A stretch of 64,000 nt of DNA from Sporolituus thermophilus DSM 23256 (GCF_900102435.1 NZ_FNBU01000003.1:62001-126000), one strand, 5' to 3'; counted from the first letter of the stretch, positions 9,637 through 18,253 are shown. The notes: generated by a model not told the origin, from the letters alone. Numbers and translations are program-made.

Positions 9637-9667
9637 CCCCTCCCGGAGCTTGGGAGGGGGTGACTTT
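9637..9667 (+). terminator. Terminator between convergent genes
   Basis: CCCCTCCC / GGGAGGGG forms an 8-bp GC stem with a 7-base loop, followed after TGAC by TTTTT. It separates the class V PLP gene from the convergent QueG-like gene, whose stop lies within a few bases. Confidence 0.6.
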
Positions 9668-10570
9668 TTAGCGGCACTGTCGGCCTTGGATATACGCGAA
9701 ATTACGCAGCAATATTTTCTTTCCCCGCCAGCTGAAGGCGCGGTCACCGTAGCGGCAGGTAAATTCCTTGTTGGATAGGGCGGCGACTTCGGTTTCGTCC
9801 AGCCAGGGAAGAAGCTGCTGCCTGAATTCGGCAAGGGGCGTCAGGGCGACGTCCCGGTTATGGGGGCAAACGTCCTGGCAGACGTCGCAGCCGAAGACAA
9901 GGCCGGTTTTTTGGATAATGCTGATTTCGGCCGGGGACAAGTCGCCCTTTTTCTGGGTCAGATAAGAGCGGCAGCCCCGCGGATCGATGGCAAAATTGCC
10001 AAGGATGATTTGGCCGGGGCACATCTTCACGCATTGGCCGCACTGGATGCAGGTGCGGTTTTGCGGCCGGTCTGGGGCGAAGGGATAGTTGGTGAGAAGA
10101 TAGCCGATAAACACATAGGAGCCGTACTTATCGGTGATAATGTGGCTGTTGATCCCATAGAAGCCCAGGCCGGCCAGGTAAGCCAAATAGCGGTCCACCA
10201 GCGGCCCGGTATCCACAAACGGCTGATAGGCGAAGCCCGGAATGTTCGCCTGCAGGTAGATGCCGATCTCGTCCAGCTTGCGGCGGATGATGTGGTGGTA
10301 GTCAAGCCCGTAGGTGTATTTGGCGAGATTGGCCGGCGCCTGGTGGCCGATGTAATAGGGGAACAGGCAGACAATGACGGACTGGACGTCAGCCATGGTG
10401 AGACGAGGATCAATGCGTTTGGCGATTTCGGGCCCGTCAAACTCAGTGCACTGGCCTTTGGCCATGCGGTCGTGCAGTATTGCTGCGAGTTCGGGATAAG
10501 GGCCCGGGGGAGCGATGCCTACATACTCAAGTCCTTGCGAACGGCAAAACTGCTTAAGCTTTTCCTTCAT
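9668..10570 (-). CDS. QueG-like Fe-S reductase (short epoxyqueuosine reductase homolog)
   Basis: The 300-residue protein resembles QueG, the cobalamin-dependent epoxyqueuosine reductase of queuosine tRNA modification. A DUF1730-type N-terminal half (KYTYGLDYHHIIRRKL, FVDTGPLVDRYLA) is followed by two [4Fe-4S] motifs: CIQCGQCVKMCPG at about 201-213 and GCDVCQDVCPHN near 257-268. Classical QueG proteins are about 370-390 residues with a C-terminal HEAT-repeat domain. That domain is absent here, so the substrate could differ from epoxyqueuosine. A queF gene under preQ1 control lies elsewhere in the window (38.4 kb), which makes a queuosine role plausible but unproven. GGGGGACGAATGCC precedes the ATG. 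Confidence 0.75.
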   Translation of the reverse strand: MKEKLKQFCRSQGLEYVGIAPPGPYPELAAILHDRMAKGQCTEFDGPEIAKRIDPRLTMADVQSVIVCLFPYYIGHQAPANLAKYTYGLDYHHIIRRKLDEIGIYLQANIPGFAYQPFVDTGPLVDRYLAYLAGLGFYGINSHIITDKYGSYVFIGYLLTNYPFAPDRPQNRTCIQCGQCVKMCPGQIILGNFAIDPRGCRSYLTQKKGDLSPAEISIIQKTGLVFGCDVCQDVCPHNRDVALTPLAEFRQQLLPWLDETEVAALSNKEFTCRYGDRAFSWRGKKILLRNFAYIQGRQCR

Positions 10571-10662
10571 GGCATTCGTCCCCCTTTCGCTGCTGCGACT
10601 AAAAACTCGCTAAGATAATCATGCCAATACATTGGCACCACAAAGCATGAAAACCGATGTTT

Positions 10663-10735
10663 AACCACAGAGAACACAGAGACGCGATTTCATCGCGTTA
10701 GGTTAAAAATATCCCACTCCGTGTCCTCTGTGGTT
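10663..10735. repeat. Palindromic intergenic repeat, copy 1 (CACAGAG/CTCTGTG ends)
   Basis: The element begins AACCACAGAGAACAC and ends GTGTCCTCTGTGGTT. These are inverted copies differing at one position, enclosing a core with CGCGATTTCATCGCG. Related elements with the same ends occur at 36671-36742 and 37478-37548. It lies between two minus-strand genes and contains no reading frame. Confidence 0.7.
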
Positions 10736-10775
10736 CCTAATATTCTGGCTTAAAATAGCCGATTTTCAGGGTGGA

Positions 10776-11516
10776 TTATAAGTAGCCCTGATTGCCTTTA
10801 ATCTCCTGCCAGATGCGGTGTTTATCCGGCAGGGGGATAAGGTTGTTGGCCAGGATTTTATCGTACAGGTGCTTCGTAATGCTACTGCCGTTATCAAGAA
10901 TGCTGAGAGCTTCCCCTAAGTCCTGCAGGGCGTCAAGGTCAATCGTCGGCGTGGTTTCGGCCAATTCGACGCACCTTTGCGCGCAGCCGAGAACGGCCAG
11001 CGGCGCTTTGTCATCGTCGAGCAGCAGATAATAGGCGTAGGCCTTGGCCGCCCAGTCGTCAAAGGTTAGGGGAGTGGCTTCAGCCGCCCGCCGGATCCAT
11101 TCCGCCGCTCTGACCTGGTGGCGCCGGTCGGCGGCGTATTCAAAATACATATCGGCGATCCGGACGCACAAGTTCGGCGTAAGCGGCCCGGCCAGCACTC
11201 GCTTGGCCACTTCTTGCTCCAAAACGTGGTCCGGGAGGGTCAAAGCGCAAAAGAACAAATCCTGGATGTAAAGGGGCGGCAGGGGCTCACTTTTGGCCAA
11301 AAGCAGGCGGGCGATTTCGCCGGCCAGTTCAGGCCGAAATTCAATGGCCACGACCAAAAAGTCGGCCAGATCGCGCAGTTCGGCGTCCGGCCGTTGATGG
11401 AGGCCGGCCTGCACGTACCAATAACAGGCTTTTTCCCGTTCCTGCCGTTCAAAGCATTTGCGCGCCTCGGTAATAAGGCGGTGATACTGGTCATCTTTTT
11501 TCCGGTTTCCGTTCAC
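10776..11516 (-). CDS. Hypothetical protein with TPR-like helical repeats
   Basis: I do not recognise this 246-residue protein as a named family. It is rich in Ala, Leu, Glu and Arg, without a signal peptide or membrane segment. Its helix pairs (EARKCFERQEREKACYWYVQAG near the start; AAEWIRRAAEATPLTFDDWAAKAYAYY around 140-165) look like tetratricopeptide or Sel1-like units, so a cytoplasmic protein-binding role is likely. The start is a GTG at 11516 with GGAGGTTAAC just upstream. It is separated from the QueG-like gene by the palindromic repeat and is probably monocistronic. Confidence 0.65.
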   Translation of the reverse strand: MNGNRKKDDQYHRLITEARKCFERQEREKACYWYVQAGLHQRPDAELRDLADFLVVAIEFRPELAGEIARLLLAKSEPLPPLYIQDLFFCALTLPDHVLEQEVAKRVLAGPLTPNLCVRIADMYFEYAADRRHQVRAAEWIRRAAEATPLTFDDWAAKAYAYYLLLDDDKAPLAVLGCAQRCVELAETTPTIDLDALQDLGEALSILDNGSSITKHLYDKILANNLIPLPDKHRIWQEIKGNQGYL

Positions 11517-11771
11517 GTTAACCTCCGCAATCTGCTAGAGCCAAGTTGTTGCCAATCTAAATATATACTAACACTGCCGGCAGGAATATACAACCACGGG
11601 CGCTTTTCCGGAAGGAACTGCGGCTTTGGCAGAGAATGGTATATATAGTTTACAACCGTGCATAACCTGCTTGTCCCAGCGGAAAACAGGGCCTGGCGGT
11701 TGTGCAGAAACAAGGATTAATAGTTAGCAAGGCCAACGCGAGGGGAGCTTTGGCAATGGGAGGACGACAGA

Positions 11772-12944
11772 ATGGAACAAAAAATTCATGCTTTGGTCAC
11801 AGAAAACCATGAATATATTGTCGGGCTGCGGCGCCATTTTCGCGCCCATCCCGAAATTGGCGGGCAGGAGTTTGCGACCCAGCAAAAGGTCATGGCCGAG
11901 CTCGCGGCGATGGGGCTTGAGCCCCGACCGGCGGCGGGTACCGGTGTTATTGCCGAGATAAAAGGGGTCAGACCGGGTAAGACGGTGGCCGTCCGCGCCG
12001 ACATGGACGCCTTGCCCATCCAAGACGAAGTGGACCGGCCGTACCGGTCGCAAACAGCCGGCGTTTGTCATGCCTGCGGCCACGACGGCCATACGGCCAT
12101 GTTGCTGGGGGTCGCCAAAGTGTTTACTGCGCTGCGGGGTGAACTGGCAGGTAACATTCGCTTGCTGTTTCAACCGAGCGAGGAGCGGTTTCCCGGCGGG
12201 GCGCTGGCAATGATTAAAGACGGTGCCATGGCGGGCGTGGATGCCGTCATTGGCGCCCATCTCTGGCAACCGCTCGATATCGGCACATTGGGCATAACCT
12301 ATGGACCGATGATGGCGTCGCCTGACGAGTTTACCATTACGATCAAAGGCAAGGGTGGACATGGCTCGATGCCGTATGACGCGATCGATCCCATCGCGAT
12401 TGGTGCGCAGATTGTCCTGGCTCTAAAGAGCATTATCGGTAACGAAATCAGCCATAATGAGCGGGCAGTACTCTCCATCGGCGTTTTTAAAAGCGGCGAG
12501 GTCTTTAACATTATTCCGGATACGGCGATGTTGAAAGGAACGGTACGGAGCTTTTCTCCCGCCGTGCGGGGGAAAATTTTTGGCCGCATTGAGCAGATTT
12601 GTCAAGGCATTTGCGCGGCGGCGGGCGCCAGCTTCACGCTGGAGAAATATTTCGGCTATCCGCCGGTTGTCAACGACCCCGCGGTGGCGAAAGTCGTCGC
12701 CGCCGTCGGCCGGGAAGTGCTGGGCGGCGATAAAGTACTGGAGGTAAACCCCGCCATGGTGGGCGAGGACTTTTCCTACTACCAACAACAAGCGCCGGGG
12801 TGTTTCATGTTCGTCGGCGTTGGCAACAAGGAAAAGGGGATTGTCTATCCCCATCACCATCCCAAATTCGATATTGATGAACGCGGCCTGGGATACGGGG
12901 TAGAGATTATGGCCCGTACGGCCCTCCGGCTGCTGGAGGCCTAA
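11772..12944 (+). CDS. M20-family metal-dependent amidohydrolase
   Basis: This 390-residue zinc peptidase-family enzyme is of the aminoacylase/IAA-amino-acid hydrolase type. Metal-site motifs are visible: VRADMDALPIQDE (about 75-87), HACGHDGHTAMLLG (about 98-111) and the Glu of QPSEERFPGGA. A dimerization domain follows (KGKGGHGSMPYDAIDPI). It would cleave an N-acyl or peptide-like amide bond in the cytoplasm. The gene is 4 bases from a DUF3870 gene and lies just upstream of ord, so its substrate may be an N-acylated amino acid such as an ornithine derivative. That link is inferred from position only. Confidence 0.9.
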   Translation: MEQKIHALVTENHEYIVGLRRHFRAHPEIGGQEFATQQKVMAELAAMGLEPRPAAGTGVIAEIKGVRPGKTVAVRADMDALPIQDEVDRPYRSQTAGVCHACGHDGHTAMLLGVAKVFTALRGELAGNIRLLFQPSEERFPGGALAMIKDGAMAGVDAVIGAHLWQPLDIGTLGITYGPMMASPDEFTITIKGKGGHGSMPYDAIDPIAIGAQIVLALKSIIGNEISHNERAVLSIGVFKSGEVFNIIPDTAMLKGTVRSFSPAVRGKIFGRIEQICQGICAAAGASFTLEKYFGYPPVVNDPAVAKVVAAVGREVLGGDKVLEVNPAMVGEDFSYYQQQAPGCFMFVGVGNKEKGIVYPHHHPKFDIDERGLGYGVEIMARTALRLLEA

Positions 12945-12948
12945 CGCG

Positions 12949-13293
12949 ATGGCTGAATATGGGCCAAGTACCGTGTTCGTTACCGGGGTAGCCAAACCGG
13001 GCAAAGACGACCCGATTGCCAGCATCTATCAGGTGTTTTTCGTGAGTATGGTCGTAGATGTCCGGACAGACCAGATTGTCGATGCGGCCTGCAATACGGC
13101 CAGTCCGATGACCGAAAGTTTTATCCGTTCCCTGCTCATCGGCCACAATTTGCGCGATGGAGTGGACGGCATGACCGATGCCATTCGCCGCCGCTTTTTC
13201 GGCCTGGTGCAGAAAGCGCTCATCGTCGCCCTAAAGGATGCCCACAATAAATACATGATGGTGAAAAAACAGCAGTTGCAGCTAGGTGGTTGA
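12949..13293 (+). CDS. DUF3870 domain protein
   Basis: The 114-residue protein matches the small DUF3870 family, with conserved segments TVFVTGVAKPG, FVSMVVDVRTDQIVDAACNTAS and LRDGVDGMTDAIRRRFFGLVQKAL. Members are usually found beside amino-acid catabolic genes of anaerobic Firmicutes. Their function is unknown. It starts 4 bases after the amidohydrolase stop and is co-transcribed with it. The ord promoter begins inside its stop codon region, so ord also has its own start of transcription. Confidence 0.8.
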   Translation: MAEYGPSTVFVTGVAKPGKDDPIASIYQVFFVSMVVDVRTDQIVDAACNTASPMTESFIRSLLIGHNLRDGVDGMTDAIRRRFFGLVQKALIVALKDAHNKYMMVKKQQLQLGG

Positions 13294-13317
13294 ATTTTCC
13301 GCCAGTTATGTTATAAT
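13290..13317 (+). promoter_or_regulatory. Promoter for ord with extended -10
   Basis: TTGAAT (13290-13295), 16 bases, then TATAAT (13312-13317), preceded by TG at 13309-13310 as in extended -10 promoters. It would start an untranslated leader of about 140 bases in front of ord. Confidence 0.7.
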
Positions 13318-13334
13318 GAAAGTAACGAAATATT

Positions 13335-13430
13335 GTCTTATTTATTGGTGCATGAACGTCCTTCGTGCTACCGAGATAAGTAAGACCAAGGAACTTGTGA
13401 GGCGGGTGCCTCTGTTCTTTGGTCTTTTTA
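13335..13430 (+). promoter_or_regulatory. Putative transcription attenuator or riboswitch in the ord leader
   Basis: Two long hairpins lie between the ord promoter and its ribosome-binding site. Hairpin 1 spans 13335-13386: GTCTTATTTAT pairs with ATAAGTAAGAC, with an inner GGT/ACC stem. Hairpin 2 spans 13382-13426: AAGACCAAGGAAC pairs with GTTCTTTGGTCTT around an inner GAGGC/GCCTC stem, followed by TTTTT, a textbook terminator. The two share AAGAC (13382-13386) and cannot both be complete. That is the architecture of a conditional terminator. I could not match the upstream part to a known riboswitch class. Confidence 0.6.
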
Positions 13431-13465
13431 TTTTTATATTAACCTGAACAAAGGAGAGGAGAAAA

Positions 13466-14461
13466 ATGACGGAAAAACTGAGAATCGTGCAGATGGGGCT
13501 TGGCCCGATCGGCAACAAGGTGACGCAGTATTTGGCAGAGCGGCCTAACCTGGAAATTGTCGGGGCTATTGATACCGACCCGGCCAAGGTGGGACAAGAC
13601 GTCGGCGTATTGGCCGGTCTGGCGCCGCTTGGCGTGATCGTAACGGCTGATATCGATGCGGCGCTGGGGGGCGGTCGGGCTGATGTTGTCGTGCTGACGA
13701 CTGCGTCCAGCATGGCGAAAGTTCATGACCAGCTTCTCCGTATCTTGCCTTACGGCGTGAGTGTTGTTTCTTCCTGCGAGGAACTGAGTTATCCCTGGCA
13801 AACCCAACCTGAACTGGCCGCCAGTATTGACCGGGCCGCCAAAAAGAGCAACGCGGCGGTACTCGCTACCGGCGTTAACCCCGGGTTTCTCATGGATTTT
13901 TTGCCGGCGGCCATGACCGGCGTATGCCGCAAGGTGCGCAAGGTAACGGTCGAGCGCATCCAGGACGCCACGTTCCGGCGCATTCCGTTCCAAAAGAAGA
14001 TCGGCGCCGGGCTTACGGTGGAAGAGTTTTATAAGAAGGTGGAAGAAGGCGTCCTGCGGCATGTAGGCCTAACCGAGTCGATGCACCTGATTGCCGCCCG
14101 TCTCGGCTGGCAGCTTGATAAAACCGAAGATATTATCACGCCCATCATCGCCGAGCGGCGGGTAACAACCGACAGCATGGTCATTGAGGCCGGCAACGTT
14201 CTTGGTGTGCAGCAGCTAGGCCGCGGCATCATGGGCGGAGAAGAAGTCATTTCCCTTGTTTTCCGCGCCGCTATCGGCGAGCCCGGGGCGCGCGACCGCA
14301 TTGTCATTGACGGCGAACCGGCCATTGATAGCTGCATCAATGGCGGCGTCAACGGCGACGTGGCCACCTGCGCCATTCTTGTCAACGCTATTCCGGTGGT
14401 CGCCAAAGCCCGCCCGGGCCTCAGGACAATGGCCGACATCGAGCCGATTACTTGCTGGTAA
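13466..14461 (+). CDS. ord: 2,4-diaminopentanoate dehydrogenase-like NAD(P)-binding oxidoreductase
   Basis: This 331-residue protein has an N-terminal Rossmann fold (IVQMGLGPIGNKVTQYL, residues 7-23; acidic VGAIDTDPAKVG after the second strand) and a dihydrodipicolinate-reductase-like C-terminal domain. It matches Ord, which oxidises 2,4-diaminopentanoate to 2-amino-4-oxopentanoate in clostridial ornithine fermentation. The partner genes (ortA/B, oraS/E) are not in the window. An arginase at 45 kb could supply ornithine. AGGAGAGG precedes the ATG. The last 48 bases of the gene are part of a 52-bp repeat found again at 29.2 kb. Confidence 0.82.
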   Translation: MTEKLRIVQMGLGPIGNKVTQYLAERPNLEIVGAIDTDPAKVGQDVGVLAGLAPLGVIVTADIDAALGGGRADVVVLTTASSMAKVHDQLLRILPYGVSVVSSCEELSYPWQTQPELAASIDRAAKKSNAAVLATGVNPGFLMDFLPAAMTGVCRKVRKVTVERIQDATFRRIPFQKKIGAGLTVEEFYKKVEEGVLRHVGLTESMHLIAARLGWQLDKTEDIITPIIAERRVTTDSMVIEAGNVLGVQQLGRGIMGGEEVISLVFRAAIGEPGARDRIVIDGEPAIDSCINGGVNGDVATCAILVNAIPVVAKARPGLRTMADIEPITCW

Positions 14462-14465
14462 CCGC
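14414..14465 (+). repeat. 52-bp direct repeat, left copy, within the 3' end of ord
   Basis: These 52 bases cover the last codons and stop of ord plus four bases. They recur without mismatch at 29159-29210. This copy supplies the functional C-terminus (PGLRTMADIEPITCW). The pair flanks the 14.7-kb accessory segment, as attL and attR flank an integrated element. Confidence 0.9.
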
Positions 14466-14509
14466 TCTTAGATCATATGCGGTGTCTTATGTTGATATAG
14501 AAAAACAAT

Positions 14510-14553
14510 AAGTCCTTGCTAGGTGCCGCTAGCGACACCTAGCAAGGACTTTT
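14510..14553 (+). terminator. Strong terminator downstream of ord
   Basis: A 16-bp perfect stem (AAGTCCTTGCTAGGTG / CACCTAGCAAGGACTT) is followed by TTTT. It insulates the accessory segment from ord transcription. The rest of the 14466-14884 gap is AT-rich with no convincing gene. A 62-codon frame at 14700-14888 lacks a ribosome-binding site and is not called. Confidence 0.88.
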
Positions 14554-14884
14554 ATATTTCCGCGTGCCCATCCAGATTAATATTTTACCGGAACTGTTCA
14601 TGCATTTGTATCGCAATATCGATTAAGTAAACTGCTCACACAGAACGGACAGGGCAGTCTGTTTTCGGTACATATAAAAAATTAAATATTTTTTCGGATA
14701 TGATAAATTTTGTTTTAGAGCAAACACAAAGGATATCTTGTTACATGAGAGAATTTCATATTCATAGCCCAATAAAATCAAGGGTTAACTATACATATCA
14801 GCCAAGTTTATTAACAGTCTGCTGGCGGCCTATGAGAGCGGTGCCGGCTAACGATATACGAAAATACCAATGGGCGGGGTTGCG

Positions 14885-15673
14885 ATGAATAATATACAAG
14901 TCGAGGAGAAAAAGATGCGGGCAATTCAGTCAGTGGTCAGAGCGTTTAATATATTGAATTATTTGGCGGCGCACCGAACTGGTGAGAGTTTATCCAACAT
15001 AAGTCGGGGAATAGGCCTTAGCAAAAGCACGACCCATAGCCTTATTTCCACCCTGGAGCAGCTAGGGTATGTTCAGCAGGACCAAAGCACAGGCAAGTAT
15101 TATCTGGGGATGAAACTATTTGAGTTAGGACAAGTGGTTCATGCCAATATGGATCTTAGAAAAATTGCAATGCCATACCTCAGTGAGCTTGCTAAGAAAT
15201 ATGAGGAAACGGTTCATTTGGCCGTGTTATCTAAAGGCGAAGTAGTTTATATCGATAAAGTTGACAGTCCCCGTTCAATTAGAATAGCCTCACAAATTGG
15301 CGGACGAAATCCGGCATACTGTACAGGAGTTGGAAAGGTGCTACTTGCAAGCTTATCGGACGCAGAATTGGCAAAAACCCTGAAAAACGTGGATTTTAGA
15401 AGGTTTACTGAGAATACCATAACGGACGCTCTTTCTTTAAAAAAACACTTAGAAGAGGTTAGACAGCGCGGGTATGCTTTTGACCGGGAAGAATTTGAAA
15501 TTGGTCTGTTTTGTATCGCAGCGCCAATAAAAAACCATAAAGGAAATGTGATTGCCGCTATAAGTCTTTCAGGCCCAACCGCGCGGATGACCAACGGAAA
15601 CCTCGAGCAAATGATCGAAGACCTTACTGGCACTGCCAAGCTGATTTCAAAGCAATTGGGGTTTAAGCCATAA
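14885..15673 (+). CDS. IclR-family transcriptional regulator, paralog 1
   Basis: The 262-residue regulator has an N-terminal winged helix (ISRGIGLSKSTTHSLISTLEQLGYV, about 40-64) and a C-terminal effector domain with the IclR motif ASQIGGRNPAYCTGVGKVLLA. It is very similar over its whole length to a second regulator at 17474-18253. IclR proteins usually control neighbouring catabolic operons in response to an aromatic or organic acid. Here the likely targets are larC and the operon from 18393. ATG 14885 is chosen because GGCGGGG (14873-14879) sits at ribosome-binding distance. ATG 14870 is the alternative. Confidence 0.9.
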   Translation: MNNIQVEEKKMRAIQSVVRAFNILNYLAAHRTGESLSNISRGIGLSKSTTHSLISTLEQLGYVQQDQSTGKYYLGMKLFELGQVVHANMDLRKIAMPYLSELAKKYEETVHLAVLSKGEVVYIDKVDSPRSIRIASQIGGRNPAYCTGVGKVLLASLSDAELAKTLKNVDFRRFTENTITDALSLKKHLEEVRQRGYAFDREEFEIGLFCIAAPIKNHKGNVIAAISLSGPTARMTNGNLEQMIEDLTGTAKLISKQLGFKP

Positions 15674-16017
15674 ATTTTAACTTAAATAATAAGGGCCATT
15701 CTCGTAAAGCCATCCAATGGTGACTAAAACCTGGTCGGGTTTGCGGATGTTGGCCGATAGCGAGCTCCGTTTCCGCCGTTAAACACATTTTCTCCGCTAC
15801 TATCATCTACTCGGGTAGATAGTAGCGTATCTTTTGCGGATTAAGGCCGCCGAATTGGCACGCTTTTTAGGTTGTTCCACTTCGAAAATAGACTGGCGGT
15901 ATCATCTTAATATAGAATAAAATTATTGTAGTATTAATAGTTTTATTAAAAATTATTTTTTAACTTGTCGAAAAATAGCAGGAAAACAAGACTAAATGTC
16001 AAATATAAACATCGTAA

Positions 16018-16078
16018 CATTTGTGAACAGCGTTTGCTATTATCGCACATTTTGTGAACGGTGTGCGGTAATATCGGA
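16018..16078 (+). promoter_or_regulatory. Tandem bipartite operator motif upstream of larC
   Basis: Two direct repeats 31 bp apart, about three helical turns. Copy 1 has TGTGAAC ending at 16028, nine bases, then TATTATCG at 16038. Copy 2 has TGTGAAC ending at 16059, nine bases, then TAATATCG at 16069. The same arrangement occurs before the operon at 18297. The right half is near-palindromic, so these are candidate IclR sites. The rest of the 15674-16080 gap is AT-rich and holds a CTACTATC/GATAGTAG hairpin near 15805-15833 but no gene. Confidence 0.65.
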
Positions 16079-16098
16079 TAATGCATAGAGGTGAAGAA

Positions 16099-17292
16099 GT
16101 GAAAGCCATCTATCTCGACTGTTTCTCCGGCATTAGCGGTAACATGATGATTGGCGCCCTGCTTGACGCCGGACTACCCATCGAACACCTGCGGGCCGAG
16201 CTGGCCAAGCTCGACCTTTCTGCCTATAGGCTAATTGATAAGGATGTGGTCAAAAAGGGGATACGGGCCAGGTACTTTAATGTCGAGTTTCGGCAGTGGT
16301 TTCAGCCCTCGCGCAATTTCAGCGATATCCAAAAAATCATTGAAAAAAGCAGTTTGTCCAAACGGGTAAAGGAGCAAGCGGAGGGGATTTTTTCCCGGTT
16401 GGCGGCGGCAGAAGCCAAGGTGCATGGCACTTCGGTCGATAAGGTCCATTTCCATGAGGTGGGGGCTATTGACTCGATAGTTGATATTGTAGGGACAGCC
16501 ATTGGTCTTGAGTATCTCGGGATTGAGCAGGTCTTCGCCTCGGCGTTGCATGTGGGATCCGGCTATGTCAAATGCAGCCATGGCCTAATGCCTGTCCCAG
16601 CGCCGGCCACGGCTGAACTTCTCCAGGGCATCCCCTTTTACAGCGACAAAATTAAGGGGGAGCTTGTTACACCTACCGGAGCGGCCCTGGTGGCGAGTTT
16701 GGTCCAAGAATTTGGCGCGGTGCCGGAAAGGATGAAGACGGAGCGCGTCGCTTATGGTGCCGGAAGCATGGATCTTGACATTCCCAATGTGCTGCGCGTC
16801 TATCTTGGCACCGTACAAATGGAGGCGAAAGGTCAGAGGGCAAAGCTGGTTGAAACTAACATGGACGATCTCAACCCGCAGATTTATGGCTATGTCATGG
16901 AGCGGCTGTTTGCCGCCGGGGCCTACGATGTATACCTTACGCCGGTGATCATGAAAAAAAACCGGCCTGGCACTAAGCTGACCGTGATGATATCGCCTGA
17001 CAAGCTAAACGAGGTTGTTCGCCTAATTTTGACGGAAACCAGTACCTTGGGCGTGCGTATTTTGGACTGCGACTCGTACCATGTGGCGCGGGAAACGGTC
17101 ACAGTCGACACGCCGTGGGGAGCAGTTCGGGTGAAAATCGGCAGACTGGACGGGCGAATAATCAATATTGCCCCGGAATTTGAAGACTGTCGGACAATTG
17201 CCGAGCGGCATAACATCCCGCTTAAGGCTATCCATTCCTGTGTCCTCGGGAAGTGCCAAGTACTGATAGAAGGTATTGTGGAAACAAAATAA
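16099..17292 (+). CDS. larC: Nickel-pincer cofactor biosynthesis protein LarC
   Basis: LarC is the CTP-dependent cyclometallase that inserts nickel into the pyridinium bis-thiocarboxylate mononucleotide to finish the nickel-pincer nucleotide of LarA-type enzymes. This 397-residue product has the family N-terminus (YLDCFSGISGNMMIGALLDAG), the His-rich HFHEVGAIDSIVDIVG and the C-terminal domain (VETNMDDLNPQIYGYVMERLFAAGAYDVY). LarC1 and LarC2 parts are in one frame, unlike Lactiplantibacillus plantarum, which needs a programmed frameshift. The GTG at 16099 has AGAGGTG (16087-16093) at correct spacing. The ATG at 16081 would place that site inside the gene. larB and larE are not in the window. 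Confidence 0.92.
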   Translation: MKAIYLDCFSGISGNMMIGALLDAGLPIEHLRAELAKLDLSAYRLIDKDVVKKGIRARYFNVEFRQWFQPSRNFSDIQKIIEKSSLSKRVKEQAEGIFSRLAAAEAKVHGTSVDKVHFHEVGAIDSIVDIVGTAIGLEYLGIEQVFASALHVGSGYVKCSHGLMPVPAPATAELLQGIPFYSDKIKGELVTPTGAALVASLVQEFGAVPERMKTERVAYGAGSMDLDIPNVLRVYLGTVQMEAKGQRAKLVETNMDDLNPQIYGYVMERLFAAGAYDVYLTPVIMKKNRPGTKLTVMISPDKLNEVVRLILTETSTLGVRILDCDSYHVARETVTVDTPWGAVRVKIGRLDGRIINIAPEFEDCRTIAERHNIPLKAIHSCVLGKCQVLIEGIVETK

Positions 17293-17473
17293 AAATTACC
17301 AGGGGCTAATATGACCGTAGTGGAATAGACTTTGGCGGTTAACCATTCGTTTCTGCAAACGCGTTACAGCTTAGTGTCGCAATATTATTTATTGGGAACG
17401 TTTGGCTCAGTCGCCGGGAACAGGAATTTTAGTAAGATGCTTATACTTGAATATCGACCAAAGAGGTGATGTA

Positions 17474-18253
17474 ATGCCTGTTGAAACCAACCACGGCCGG
17501 CAAATTCAGTCGGTGGCCAGGGCTGTACAAATCCTTGAATATTTGGCTACTGCCGGTAATCAAGATAGTCTCAGCAATATTAGCCGCGCCATTGGGCTTA
17601 GCAAAAGCACTACGTACAGCCTGATTTCCACGCTGGAGCAACTGGGCTATGTCCAACAAGACCAGTCAACAGGCCGGTACTCCTTGGGAATGAAACTGTT
17701 TGAACTAGGTCAAGTGGTTCATTCAAGCATGGATATTCGGCGACTGGCTATGCCCCATCTTCGTGAACTGGTGGCAAAATACGGCGAAACCGCACACTTG
17801 GCCGTGCTGTCCAAAGGCGAAGTAGTATACATTGACAAAGTTGATAGCCTCCACTCTATCCGTATCGCATCCCAAATTGGGGGGCGCAATCCAGCCCATT
17901 GTACTGGCGTGGGTAAAGTGCTGCTTGCCTGGCTAAGCGATACTGAGCTTGAGAAAGTCATGGCCGGACGGGTGTTGCATAAATTTACCCCCAATACCAT
18001 TACCGACTATGCGCAACTAAAACGACATTTGCAGGAAATCCGCCTGCGTGGCTATGCCTTGGATGAAGAGGAATTTGAAATCGGCCTTACCTGTGTGGCT
18101 GCGCCAATTAAGAATCACCGCCAGGCGGTCATTGCCGCTATTAGTTTTTCTGGTCCTACGAGCCGGATGAATAACGAAAACTTAAGTATGATTATCCGAG
18201 ACGTGACTGAAACGGCCAAAATCATTTCCATGGAGTTTGGCTTCAAAGAATAA
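17474..18253 (+). CDS. IclR-family transcriptional regulator, paralog 2
   Basis: This 259-residue IclR protein is a close paralog of the one at 14885: the winged-helix stretch GLSKSTTYSLISTLEQLGYV and the effector-domain stretch IRIASQIGGRNPAHCTGVGKV are nearly the same. It lies between larC and the catabolic operon, whose operator is 44 bases downstream of its stop, so it is the nearest candidate regulator of that operon. AAGAGGTGATGTA precedes the ATG at 17474. The longer frame from 17402 lacks a ribosome-binding site. Duplicate regulators may respond to related ligands or form mixed oligomers. Confidence 0.92.
   Translation: MPVETNHGRQIQSVARAVQILEYLATAGNQDSLSNISRAIGLSKSTTYSLISTLEQLGYVQQDQSTGRYSLGMKLFELGQVVHSSMDIRRLAMPHLRELVAKYGETAHLAVLSKGEVVYIDKVDSLHSIRIASQIGGRNPAHCTGVGKVLLAWLSDTELEKVMAGRVLHKFTPNTITDYAQLKRHLQEIRLRGYALDEEEFEIGLTCVAAPIKNHRQAVIAAISFSGPTSRMNNENLSMIIRDVTETAKIISMEFGFKE

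Noticed and set aside
9860-10618. A 252-codon plus-strand frame opposite the QueG-like gene
   Set aside because: The minus-strand protein has clear Fe-S motifs; the plus-strand product has none and lacks a ribosome-binding site.
14700-14888. A 62-codon reading frame upstream of the first IclR gene
   Set aside because: No ribosome-binding site, and it runs into the IclR start region; composition is not protein-like.
16081-17292. A programmed frameshift in larC, as in Lactiplantibacillus
   Set aside because: Both LarC parts are in one uninterrupted frame here, so no recoding is needed.
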